From positions 1-22,151 of the forward strand of contig QCVY01000007.1 in the NCBI GenBank assembly GCA_003208695.1: DNA of 22,151 bases, written 5' to 3'. The position numbers and the translations under genes were made by a program. Position 1 is the stretch's first letter. Every line of letters starts with the position of its first letter. Under the pieces are notes generated by a model. The model saw nothing but the letters and a program-made list of their open reading frames with translations, was not told where the DNA came from and searched no databases. This stretch comes from Prochlorococcus sp. AG-686-P16 (lineage in GTDB: Bacteria; Cyanobacteriota; Cyanobacteriia; PCC-6307; Cyanobiaceae). This document shows, in pieces, positions 7,975-15,514 of this stretch.

Positions 7975-8892
7975 CTAAATTAATCTTCTAAGCTCTTTTA
8001 CATAAATTAAATTCAGTGGGATTCTTACAATCTCAAGAGCAATTCTATTTCTACCTGAATCAACTAGAAATAGTAATAATGGAAATAATCTTTTAATACT
8101 TATCAATCCCCCCAGACAAATTATTTGCCAAAGCAAAGTATGAATAGGGGTTAATTGAATCATGAATCTTACTCTTAAATTTGAATGTTTTTTATAAAAG
8201 ATTAAAGCCATCCTTGCTCTCTCTTTTTCTTGGGATATTAAAGTATCAATCTGCCCGCAATCAAAAGGGGGGTGCCAATGAAATCCAACAGCTTCTGGAC
8301 ATTTAATTAATTTTGTCCCAATTTTTTTTAATCTCTCTCCCAACTCTAGGTCTTCCCACCCGTAGAGGCTAAATGAGGAATCAAATAACCCAACATTTAA
8401 AAGTAATTCTTTGGCAATAGCAACATTTCCAGTAGCAAAGTATGCAAAGGAAAAGTCAGTTAGCTTATACATTTCACTTTCGGGATTTATGAAATTAGAA
8501 GTATTAATAACTGAACCGTAAGTAAAACATCTTTTGTTATTTTTATTCCAAAATGATAATAGTTTATTAACATGACAAGCTATAAAGTCTTCTAAAACAA
8601 TAAGATCACTATCAATGAATATGATAATTTCATATTTGGATTTCATTACACCAAGGTTTCTTCCTAAAGCAGGACCACCGTGTTCTTGTTCATATAAGAC
8701 GACATGAGAAAGAACATCATTATTATTTCTTATCCAGGAAGTTGTGCCATCTGTAGAGCCATCATCAACAACTATTACTTCGTAATTACTGATATTCTTA
8801 TCTAGAATCTGATTCTCAAGAGCCTTCAGACACTTTATCAATATTTGCTTTCTATTATAAGTGGGAATAACGATACTTACATTCATAACCAT
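7975..8892 (-). CDS. Family 2 glycosyltransferase
   Basis: The 305-residue protein is a GT-A fold inverting glycosyltransferase of family GT2. The nucleotide-sugar site opens with VSIVIPTYNR at 5-14 and VVDDGSTDG at 41-49. The metal-binding DSD lies at 94-96 in IFIDSD. The acceptor-side motif GWEDLELGERL at 178-188 carries the Glu-Asp expected to act as catalytic base. The C-terminal third has a hydrophobic segment (about 235-280), so the enzyme may sit on the membrane. The donor and acceptor cannot be deduced. A role in cell-surface polysaccharide or lipid glycosylation is usual for the family. Two ATGs are possible, at 8890-8892 and two codons later. It follows the small basic gene by 55 bases and shares the strand of the dev genes. 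Confidence 0.9.
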   Translation of the reverse strand: MVMNVSIVIPTYNRKQILIKCLKALENQILDKNISNYEVIVVDDGSTDGTTSWIRNNNDVLSHVVLYEQEHGGPALGRNLGVMKSKYEIIIFIDSDLIVLEDFIACHVNKLLSFWNKNNKRCFTYGSVINTSNFINPESEMYKLTDFSFAYFATGNVAIAKELLLNVGLFDSSFSLYGWEDLELGERLKKIGTKLIKCPEAVGFHWHPPFDCGQIDTLISQEKERARMALIFYKKHSNLRVRFMIQLTPIHTLLWQIICLGGLISIKRLFPLLLFLVDSGRNRIALEIVRIPLNLIYVKELRRLI

Positions 8893-8947
8893 ATATTATT
8901 TATTTGTTAATATACAGAATTTAAAAGATGAAGGATCCAAAGTTATA

Positions 8948-9097
8948 CTAATCAGCTGCTCCGCCATTATTAGCAGTCCCAGTTACATGACTGCCATCCG
9001 GTCTGCCATCAGATCTAAGCTTTCTTTTCTTGAATTTTCTAGCATATGCACGATTACGATCAGCCTTTTCTTTTTTTAAATTTCTTCTCTTGGACAT
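8948..9097 (-). CDS. Small conserved basic protein, 49 aa
   Basis: The reading frame starts ATG TCC AAG AGA AGA at 9097 and ends with TAG at 8948-8950. The product begins MSKRRNLKKEKADRNRAYAR, continues with a strongly basic KFKKRKLRS stretch, and ends in a Gly/Ala/Asn-rich tail (TANNGGAAD). About 16 of the first 28 residues are Lys or Arg, which suggests binding to RNA or the ribosome. I recall similar short proteins in marine picocyanobacteria, but know no function. A 72-codon frame on the opposite strand covers the same DNA and has no protein-like features. The gene sits 22 bases after devA on the same strand. Confidence 0.7.
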   Translation of the reverse strand: MSKRRNLKKEKADRNRAYARKFKKRKLRSDGRPDGSHVTGTANNGGAAD

Positions 9098-9119
9098 AAA
9101 AAATTAATTTAACTTTTTA

Positions 9120-9842
9120 CTATCTTAGCTCACTAAGTGCATTAAATATCTTACCGTCTTCCATGTTTAATATCCTGTCCGCCATATCTGAAATTCTTGG
9201 ATCATGAGTAACCATAAGAACAGAACAATTCTGCTCTTTTGCTAATTTCCGTAAAAGAGAAACTATTTCTCTTCCTGTGACACTATCTAAAGCTGAAGTA
9301 GGTTCATCCGCAAGTAGTAGCTTAGGATTTGCAGATAATGCCCTTGCAATTGCAACCCTTTGTTTCTGCCCTCCAGATAATCCACTTGGCAGTTTTTTAT
9401 GATGATCTTCTAAACCAACCGCAGATAACCACTTCCTTGCTACTTCTCTTCTTTGCAAGTACGTTAAATTTCTAATTAAATCTGCGCCCATCTGAACATT
9501 TTGTTCTGCTGTTAAACATCTAAGCAAATTATGTCCCTGAAAAATCATCCCAATATTTCTACGAAGTTTTTGTCTAGTTTTTCTTGAAGCCCCATTTAGT
9601 TGATTGTTTAAAACCGTCAAATCCCCGCTTTGGCATGTTCTCAATGCACCAATTAAAGTTAGAAGAGTTGTCTTGCCACATCCAGAGGGTCCTTTTAAAA
9701 GAACTAGCTCTCCTTTTTCAATAAAGAAATTTACATTATTAAGTACTTGTTTCTTATTTTCATCTATCCCATAAAAATGACTCAAATTATTTATAGAAAC
9801 AGTTTTTGAATTTTTGTCATTTTTATTGATGGCTTTAAGCAT
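9120..9842 (-). CDS. devA: DevA-type ABC transporter ATP-binding protein
   Basis: This 240-residue ATPase powers the DevBCA-type exporter. Walker A GPSGCGKTT is at 51-59, the Q-loop is in MIFQGHN near 99-105, the signature LSGGQ is at 155-159, Walker B LLLADE is at 175-180, and the H-loop is in MVTHDP. The sequence is typical of the MacB/LolD/DevA group that works with periplasmic adaptor proteins. It starts at ATG, 14 bases after devC, and completes the devB-devC-devA set. In heterocyst formers DevBCA exports envelope glycolipids with TolC. A unicellular picocyanobacterium makes no heterocysts, so the substrate here is unknown. Confidence 0.9.
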   Translation of the reverse strand: MLKAINKNDKNSKTVSINNLSHFYGIDENKKQVLNNVNFFIEKGELVLLKGPSGCGKTTLLTLIGALRTCQSGDLTVLNNQLNGASRKTRQKLRRNIGMIFQGHNLLRCLTAEQNVQMGADLIRNLTYLQRREVARKWLSAVGLEDHHKKLPSGLSGGQKQRVAIARALSANPKLLLADEPTSALDSVTGREIVSLLRKLAKEQNCSVLMVTHDPRISDMADRILNMEDGKIFNALSELR

Positions 9843-9856
9843 ACAAATAACTCTAG

Positions 9857-11029
9857 TTAAAATATTTCAGCAGGATCTGCATCGACTAATTTACGCATAG
9901 CAATTCCAGCAGAACCCATGCACATAACCAAGATCAAAATAAAAATTAAAATTGTTTTATTTGCATCCATTACTATGGGTAATTTTGTAGAATTTCTGAC
10001 GATCGAATAAAGTATTTGCCCAGAAAAATAAGCAGGCAAATAGCCAAATAATGCTAATAAAAAGCCTTCTCTAGCTACAACAAAAAACAAAGACTTTAGT
10101 CTATACCCCATAGCTAATAAAGTTGCATATTCAGGGAGATGATCAGTAACATCACTATAAAGAATTTGGTACACAACAACGCAACCAACCACAAAGCCCA
10201 TCAAAGCTCCTAAACTAAATATGAAGCCAATCGCGGTGCTATTTTTCCAATAATTTTTTTCAAATTCTATAAATTGATCTTTTGTTAAAACACGAACATC
10301 ATTAGGTAAAGACTTATTTAAAATTTTAGATACCAAAAGAGGATTTGCACCACTTCTCAGTTTCACTAAACCGATTTCAATACTTCCTTTTGGATTTCCA
10401 GGGAAAAGCCTTAAATATGTTTCTCTACTTGTTATGAGGTTACCATCTGCTCCAAAGGATGGACCTAACTCAACAAGGCCCTCAACTAATACTCTTTTAC
10501 CAGCAACTTCTGTCTCTACTTTCTTCTCCGAAAGAAACCAATTTTCTATAGGCCCAAATTCTGGTCTTGAAAGTTTATCAAAAAGAACTCTTCCTGGATT
10601 TTTAAGTTTATCAGCCTTTCTTGAAAATCCATCATCTAGTAAAAGAGAATCTGAAGGATTGAATCCTAAGGTTAAAATAGATCTTGTTTTTAGATTTTCT
10701 GGGTTCCTCCAGAGAAGATAAGTTAAGTTTACTGGAGCAGTTTTTTCAACGTCCTCTAAAGCTAAAGTTTGAATCAATCTTCTTTTTGGAAACCCACTCA
10801 TACTTATAGAACTTTTTGATCTTGGACTTATCAACACAAGATCAGCATCCAAAAGTTTATGAATAGTTACACTTGTATCAAATAATCCATCTCGAAAGCC
10901 TAATTGCATAAACATTAAAATCCCTGCGAAGCTAATTCCTGCAATAGCAACTATTAATCTAAGTGGCTGTCTTGTTAGTAACAACCAAGCTAAAGGGATT
11001 TTCCTGAATTTTATGAAAGAAAGATTCAT
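9857..11029 (-). CDS. devC: DevC-type ABC transporter permease
   Basis: The 390-residue membrane protein has the FtsX/MacB-like layout of DevC. One membrane span lies near residues 22-45. A large periplasmic domain of about 220 residues follows, and three further spans lie near 273-297, 315-343 and 358-380. It is expected to form the inner-membrane channel with DevA on the cytoplasmic side and the DevB adaptor in the periplasm. Its ATG at 11027-11029 shares one base with the devB stop (TAATG), indicating translational coupling. Confidence 0.88.
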   Translation of the reverse strand: MNLSFIKFRKIPLAWLLLTRQPLRLIVAIAGISFAGILMFMQLGFRDGLFDTSVTIHKLLDADLVLISPRSKSSISMSGFPKRRLIQTLALEDVEKTAPVNLTYLLWRNPENLKTRSILTLGFNPSDSLLLDDGFSRKADKLKNPGRVLFDKLSRPEFGPIENWFLSEKKVETEVAGKRVLVEGLVELGPSFGADGNLITSRETYLRLFPGNPKGSIEIGLVKLRSGANPLLVSKILNKSLPNDVRVLTKDQFIEFEKNYWKNSTAIGFIFSLGALMGFVVGCVVVYQILYSDVTDHLPEYATLLAMGYRLKSLFFVVAREGFLLALFGYLPAYFSGQILYSIVRNSTKLPIVMDANKTILIFILILVMCMGSAGIAMRKLVDADPAEIF

Positions 11030-11943
11030 TAAGGCAGAAATTTTGCAATAACTTTCATCCCAGTATAATTTTTAACTAATTTTATAGATTCCGCATTTAG
11101 CTTTACAAGAACTTCAATAATACGAGCATCTGCATCACCTGTAGGATCTGTGGATAAGACCTTTCTCTGTTTTACTTGGGGGCTAATTCTTATTACTTCG
11201 CCTTTTAGAATTTTTTTAAAGCCTCCATTTTCACTACTTAATTCAACATTTTGCGAAATAAATACTCTATCTATATCAGATTCATAGACTTCTATAAGTG
11301 CCTCCATATTCTGACTTGAGCCAATATCAAGTATCCCTTCGTTTTTAGATCTTTCTCCAACTCTCGTATTAACGGCAAGTATATAGCCATCAATTGGGCT
11401 TCTAAGTTGAGAATTAAAAAGATCTATCTCAATATTTTTTTTATCCCCAACATTAATTATTTTTTGCTTTTGTAATTTCAACAATTCATCTTTTCTCTGA
11501 GAAAGTTGTACCAAAGAGTATACGGAATTTTCAACGGCTAATTCGTATCTTTTAATTTCATCTTCTTTTAATGAAATCTCTAAAATATTAGTTTTGATGA
11601 GATTATTCTTTTTTTCAAGATCTGCAACTAATTTCTCCCTATTTTCAAAAACTGCTAGAACTGAACCTTCCTTGACAAAATCTCCCTCATTAACAAAAAG
11701 TTCAGACAATCGAGGAGATGATCCAAATTGAGAGATTGGTGCTGCTAATTGCCTAATTTCCCCAGCTGGAGAAAGTTGACCTAATGCTGCAACTGCTTCT
11801 ATAACAGGAATAAAATCAGAAGTAATTTCTGTATTAAGAGTATTTCTTAATTTATTATTTTGAGAACATGAACTTAATCCCATCGATAATGGTAAAAATA
11901 TCAAAAAATAAAAGATTAAATTTTTAAAATTATTTATAAACAT
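11029..11943 (-). CDS. devB: DevB-type membrane fusion (adaptor) protein
   Basis: This is an HlyD-family periplasmic adaptor linking the DevCA pump to an outer-membrane channel. The N-terminus is a hydrophobic signal segment ending in LSSC near residues 24-27, which resembles a lipobox. A biotinyl-lipoyl-like half (GQLSPAGEIRQL), a coiled-coil hairpin of about 60 residues rich in Lys, Glu and Leu, the second half (SPIDGYILAVNTRVGE) and a C-terminal beta domain follow in the usual order. A TTG three bases upstream could also start, but ATG at 11941-11943 overlaps the pcyA stop as TGATG and is the better choice, giving 304 residues. It is therefore likely to be translated together with pcyA. 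Confidence 0.88.
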   Translation of the reverse strand: MFINNFKNLIFYFLIFLPLSMGLSSCSQNNKLRNTLNTEITSDFIPVIEAVAALGQLSPAGEIRQLAAPISQFGSSPRLSELFVNEGDFVKEGSVLAVFENREKLVADLEKKNNLIKTNILEISLKEDEIKRYELAVENSVYSLVQLSQRKDELLKLQKQKIINVGDKKNIEIDLFNSQLRSPIDGYILAVNTRVGERSKNEGILDIGSSQNMEALIEVYESDIDRVFISQNVELSSENGGFKKILKGEVIRISPQVKQRKVLSTDPTGDADARIIEVLVKLNAESIKLVKNYTGMKVIAKFLP

Positions 11944-12668
11944 CAAAAATCAAATAGGACTTTTTTGATATATTCATCAACCCAAATTTTGTCAAAATAC
12001 TTAAGCAAAACTAAACTTGTTTTTTCATTTTTCATTTGCTGAACACAATAATTTTTTTGATAATGAATTCTTTCTTCAATTATTTCATTATCACAATCAG
12101 GATTAGTACTCTGACTTAAATGAATTAAAACAGAAAGATAATCATCAACTATTTTACAAAAAGCATTTTTTTCACTTTCATTTTTTAAAGAAGCAAAAAA
12201 CACATTTTTAGAGAAAATATCTCCCCAGCCTGGAATGTCCCTTTTGGATTTAAAAACGCTTTTATCAATATTAGATAACAACTTATCATATTTTATATTT
12301 TGGTACTTGGATGAAGGTGATAAATCAACAATAGCCGCTGAAACTAATTCATTAACTTTAACTAAATCCATCCCAAATATTGGAATATCATACTTTGGAT
12401 CAGGGAAAAATACACAATGTAGAATCTTTAGACTATTTGAGAATTCAGCCACCTCTATGTGTAACTTTCTAAATCCTTTTGCTTTATGGAATTCATTTTC
12501 AATATATAATTCCTTACCTTCTACATTAGAAATTATATTTGAAAGCTTGGGATCTACCTCGATGCAATTAAGGTTTTTAAGCTTAGACCTATGACCTTTT
12601 ATATTTTGCAATAAATTCAAAATAAATGGATCAATTAATTTAGTTTTGGTTAAAGATTTAGACAACAA
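11943..12668 (-). CDS. pcyA: Phycocyanobilin:ferredoxin oxidoreductase
   Basis: PcyA reduces biliverdin IX-alpha in two two-electron, ferredoxin-dependent steps to phycocyanobilin. The 241-residue protein shows the family core: IENEF at about 56-60, FRKLHIEVAEF at 66-76 with the conserved His70, and HCVFFPDPKYDIPIFGMD at 84-101, which holds the conserved acidic residues. The C-terminal block HYQKNYCVQQMKNEKTSLVLLKYFD is also typical. The start is TTG at 12666-12668 (a second TTG follows directly); TGA at 12681-12683 closes the frame upstream. This organism type lacks normal phycobilisomes, so the bilin is probably used for the residual phycoerythrin or as a sensor chromophore. It is the first gene of the pcyA-devBCA run and diverges from the M16 genes across 42 bases. 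Confidence 0.93.
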   Translation of the reverse strand: MLSKSLTKTKLIDPFILNLLQNIKGHRSKLKNLNCIEVDPKLSNIISNVEGKELYIENEFHKAKGFRKLHIEVAEFSNSLKILHCVFFPDPKYDIPIFGMDLVKVNELVSAAIVDLSPSSKYQNIKYDKLLSNIDKSVFKSKRDIPGWGDIFSKNVFFASLKNESEKNAFCKIVDDYLSVLIHLSQSTNPDCDNEIIEERIHYQKNYCVQQMKNEKTSLVLLKYFDKIWVDEYIKKVLFDF

Positions 12669-12710
12669 GAGTAAAAAGTATCAAAATAAAAAGAAGGTCA
12701 AAAAATTTCA

Positions 12711-13961
12711 ATGAACGTAGGAGAAATTAATTACTACAACTATTCAAACAAACCTAAATGCGTTTTTGTGGAAAATAAAGAATTACCTCTCGTAAGCATA
12801 GATTTTTGGTTTAAAGCAGGATCTGTATTTGAGGAATCAGATAAAAATGGGACGGCTCATTTTTTGGAACATATGATTTTTAAGGGGAGTAATAAAATAA
12901 TGCCGGGAGAATTTGATCATAAAATCGAATCTCTTGGTGGTATTAGCAATGCTTCAACTGGATATGATGATTCACACTACTACGTTTTAATACCCAAAAT
13001 CAACTTTAAAGAATCACTTGCTCTTTTGACAAATATTGTTTTATCGCCAAGCATTAATCTCCATGAATTTGAAAAAGAGAAAAGTGTTGTTATTGATGAA
13101 ATAAAACAGCAAAATGACCAGCCTGATGAAAAGCTTTTTAATTATTTTCTGAGCAGAATATGGAAGGATAAAAATTACGGCAAAACAATTCTAGGTACTG
13201 AAAATGATGTCCAATCATTAAAGATAGGAGATCTAGAAAAATTCCACAAAAAATTTTATAACAAGAACAATATTTCGATTGCAATTGCTGGAAATCTATC
13301 TAAGAAAACTTTTGAAGAATATTACGAAAACAACTTTTCTTATCTAAATCAAGGTGAAACATCTGATATAGAAAATAATAATGAATTAATTGCAAACCCA
13401 AATATTGAGAGAGAAGAAATTTATTTTAATGATATTGAATTTTCTAGAATATTTATGGCATGGAGTATACCCAGCCTAAAGAATCAAAGAATAAATATCG
13501 GACTTGAAATTTTAGCATCTATACTTTCTGTTGGAAGAAATAGCAGATTAGTAAAAGTTTTAAAAGAAGAAAAGAACCTAGTTCAGTCAATATATGTCGA
13601 TGTAAATGGTGGGGAATTAGGTGGGTTATTAATAATAGAAGCTTGCTGCGATGAAATGAATTTAAAAAATGTAGAAGAAGAAATTAATAAATCAATTCAA
13701 GAAATTATAAGTTTTAAAAACTTAACTCAAAATGAGTTAAGAAAAGCAATTAATATTGTTAAAAGCAATTACATTTATAATCTAGAAACATCAACACAAT
13801 TGACTTCATTTTTTGGAAATGAACTTTTATGGGGTAGAAAAAATCCAATAGAAGATTTCAATAACCATTTGGAATACTGGAATAATATAAATAATTTTAA
13901 AGAAATAATGAATATTTTATCAAGAAATAAATTCACTTTTATCGCATCAAAAAGTAAATGA
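12711..13961 (+). CDS. M16 family zinc peptidase, catalytic subunit
   Basis: This 416-residue protein belongs to the pitrilysin (M16B) family, related to processing peptidases. The inverted zinc motif HXXEH reads HFLEH at residues 50-54. The distant third ligand Glu130 lies in VVIDEIKQQ, exactly 76 residues after the second His, as in the family. The second half keeps the fold but lacks the Arg-Tyr pair, which is found instead in the next gene. The enzyme probably cuts peptides or signal sequences inside a clam-shell chamber formed with its partner. No signal peptide is visible, so it is probably cytoplasmic. The ATG at 12711 follows a short AT-rich divergent promoter region shared with pcyA. 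Confidence 0.92.
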   Translation: MNVGEINYYNYSNKPKCVFVENKELPLVSIDFWFKAGSVFEESDKNGTAHFLEHMIFKGSNKIMPGEFDHKIESLGGISNASTGYDDSHYYVLIPKINFKESLALLTNIVLSPSINLHEFEKEKSVVIDEIKQQNDQPDEKLFNYFLSRIWKDKNYGKTILGTENDVQSLKIGDLEKFHKKFYNKNNISIAIAGNLSKKTFEEYYENNFSYLNQGETSDIENNNELIANPNIEREEIYFNDIEFSRIFMAWSIPSLKNQRINIGLEILASILSVGRNSRLVKVLKEEKNLVQSIYVDVNGGELGGLLIIEACCDEMNLKNVEEEINKSIQEIISFKNLTQNELRKAINIVKSNYIYNLETSTQLTSFFGNELLWGRKNPIEDFNNHLEYWNNINNFKEIMNILSRNKFTFIASKSK

Positions 13962-15190
13962 TACAAAAATATTTTCAAAAGAAAGATAGAAGAAATTTTT
14001 CAATTGCGATGATTTGGATAAATGGTGGAAGTAGTATGGACGTTGAAAATAAAAAAGGGATTAATCAAATTCTTTGCTCATTGTTAAGTAGAGGATGTAA
14101 AGATTTTGAAAATTTAGCTTTTTCGGAGTATCTAGATTCTCATGGGGCAGAATTAAATCTTGAGACATTAGAGGATGGTACTTTGATAAGTCTTAAATCA
14201 TTAGATGAGTATTTTTACAAACTTTTCCCTTTACTGGATTTGATAATTAATAAACCATCACTTCCATACAGGCAATTCCAAAATGTAAAGAAATCATCTA
14301 TTAATACTTTAAAAAAAGATAAGGAAAATCCTTTTAATATTACTTTTGAAAAATGGCGAAAAATTGTATATTTAAAACATTCCTACGCTTATAATTCTTC
14401 TGGATATGAAGAAGATATTTCAAAAATTACCCATGATGATGTTTTATCTGAATATGAGAATTTCAAAAACAGAAATAAGTATCTAATTTCTAATAATTTA
14501 ATAATCAAAAGTAAAAGTTTTGATTTATTTAGCCATAATATTAGCAAAAATAAATTTATTTCTAATCACGTAGATTGCCAAAATAATGACCAAGATCGGA
14601 ATATTTTCAATAGGTATGTAAGTACACATAAGAAGTCAAATCAAATAATTTTAATGTTAGGCAACCAAACGTGTCCTATATCTAGTCATGAATACTTACC
14701 TTTAAAAATTTTAGAATCACATCTCTCATATGGTATGAGCTCTGTGTTATTCAAATTATTCAGAGAAAAAAATGGTTTAACATATGAAGTTGGGGTCCAT
14801 AATCCTTTTAGAATACAAAATTCTCCTTTTTTAATTTACCTTTCTGTCTCAAATAAAAATGCACTTTTAGCTTTTGAAATTCTATCTGAATTATGGAGAA
14901 AATTATTATCTTCGTTAATTGTTGATAAGGAAATTTTTTTAGCGAAAATTAAATTAGAAAGTTCTACTCTCATCTCTAATCAAACATTAGATGAGATTTT
15001 TCAGAGAAAAATTCGATTTATTGGATATGATTTAGGCCAGGATTTTAATGTTCTTAGTGGAATTAGCGATATAAATTCTGAAGATATATTAAAAGTAACT
15101 AGAAAATATTTATCAAAACCTTTTTTGAGTATTTACGGAGAGAGGAAAATATGTGAAGAAATTAAGAAACTTTGGATAAAAGATTTTTAA
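13958..15190 (+). CDS. M16 family peptidase-like partner subunit, non-catalytic
   Basis: The 410-residue protein is homologous to the preceding one but has no HXXEH. At the equivalent place it reads INQILCSLLSRGC, so it cannot bind zinc in the same way. It does carry FREKNGLTYEVGV near residues 268-280, with the Arg and Tyr that bind the substrate backbone in the second half of M16 enzymes. Together the two proteins fit the known catalytic and non-catalytic heterodimer pattern. Its ATG overlaps the preceding TGA (ATGA), indicating coupled translation. Its stop TAA shares the bases TTAA with the stop of the convergent sipA. Confidence 0.9.
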   Translation: MIQKYFQKKDRRNFSIAMIWINGGSSMDVENKKGINQILCSLLSRGCKDFENLAFSEYLDSHGAELNLETLEDGTLISLKSLDEYFYKLFPLLDLIINKPSLPYRQFQNVKKSSINTLKKDKENPFNITFEKWRKIVYLKHSYAYNSSGYEEDISKITHDDVLSEYENFKNRNKYLISNNLIIKSKSFDLFSHNISKNKFISNHVDCQNNDQDRNIFNRYVSTHKKSNQIILMLGNQTCPISSHEYLPLKILESHLSYGMSSVLFKLFREKNGLTYEVGVHNPFRIQNSPFLIYLSVSNKNALLAFEILSELWRKLLSSLIVDKEIFLAKIKLESSTLISNQTLDEIFQRKIRFIGYDLGQDFNVLSGISDINSEDILKVTRKYLSKPFLSIYGERKICEEIKKLWIKDF

Positions 15191-15402
15191 ATTTTTGTTT
15201 TTTCAATCTTGTCAGTATCAATTAAGAAAGATCCTCTTCTAAATTTTATTTCAACAGTATCAGGTGATTTCAGGGAAATTATTTCTCCAACTTCGTCAAT
15301 AGCTACTAAGTCAGGCGGCCTAAGCATAGGCATATTGTCAGAAGTTTTAAGATAAGACAAGGGATTTTTCAATTTGACTTTATCTTGGATATTGAATTCC
15401 AT
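15187..15402 (-). CDS. sipA: SipA-like NblS-interacting protein (DUF3148)
   Basis: The 71-residue protein has the SH3-like fold pattern of DUF3148. The block YLKTSDNMPMLRPPDLV at 17-33 is the family hallmark, followed by VGEIISL and FRRGSFLIDTDKIE. SipA binds the sensor kinase NblS (Hik33), which controls responses to high light, nutrient and cold stress in cyanobacteria. NdhS was considered because it is also a small SH3-like protein, but its FEGGNWDKLV-type motif is missing. The ATG at 15400-15402 lies about 20 bases after a good -10 box. The gene is divergent from ftsH and overlaps the M16 partner gene at the stops. Confidence 0.75.
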   Translation of the reverse strand: MEFNIQDKVKLKNPLSYLKTSDNMPMLRPPDLVAIDEVGEIISLKSPDTVEIKFRRGSFLIDTDKIEKTKI

Positions 15403-15430
15403 AATGGTTTGAGGGATGTGAATAAAATCT

Positions 15431-15436
15431 ACTATA
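15431..15436 (-). promoter_or_regulatory. Putative -10 box for sipA
   Basis: On the minus strand the sequence is TATAGT, five of six matches to TATAAT. A start of transcription near 15424 would give a leader of about 22 bases before the sipA ATG. No convincing -35 element is visible. Confidence 0.35.
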
Positions 15437-15514
15437 AAAAATAAGTGAGATAAATTACAACGAAATGGTTTATTTCATTCTAGAATTATAAAAATTTATA
15501 TGTGAAATAAATTA

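Noticed and set aside
8861..9079. 72-codon plus-strand frame near the glycosyltransferase start
   Set aside because: It overlaps the 49-aa basic gene and the glycosyltransferase start on the other strand, and its product has no plausible protein pattern.
12235..12594. Open frame antisense to pcyA (119 codons)
   Set aside because: It lies within a clear pcyA gene and has no independent support.
13775..13978. Minus-strand frame across the M16 gene junction
   Set aside because: It is a shadow of two overlapping conserved genes.
15458..15476. Short GAAAT/ATTTC inverted repeat between sipA and ftsH
   Set aside because: Only five AT-dominated base pairs; too weak to support an operator.
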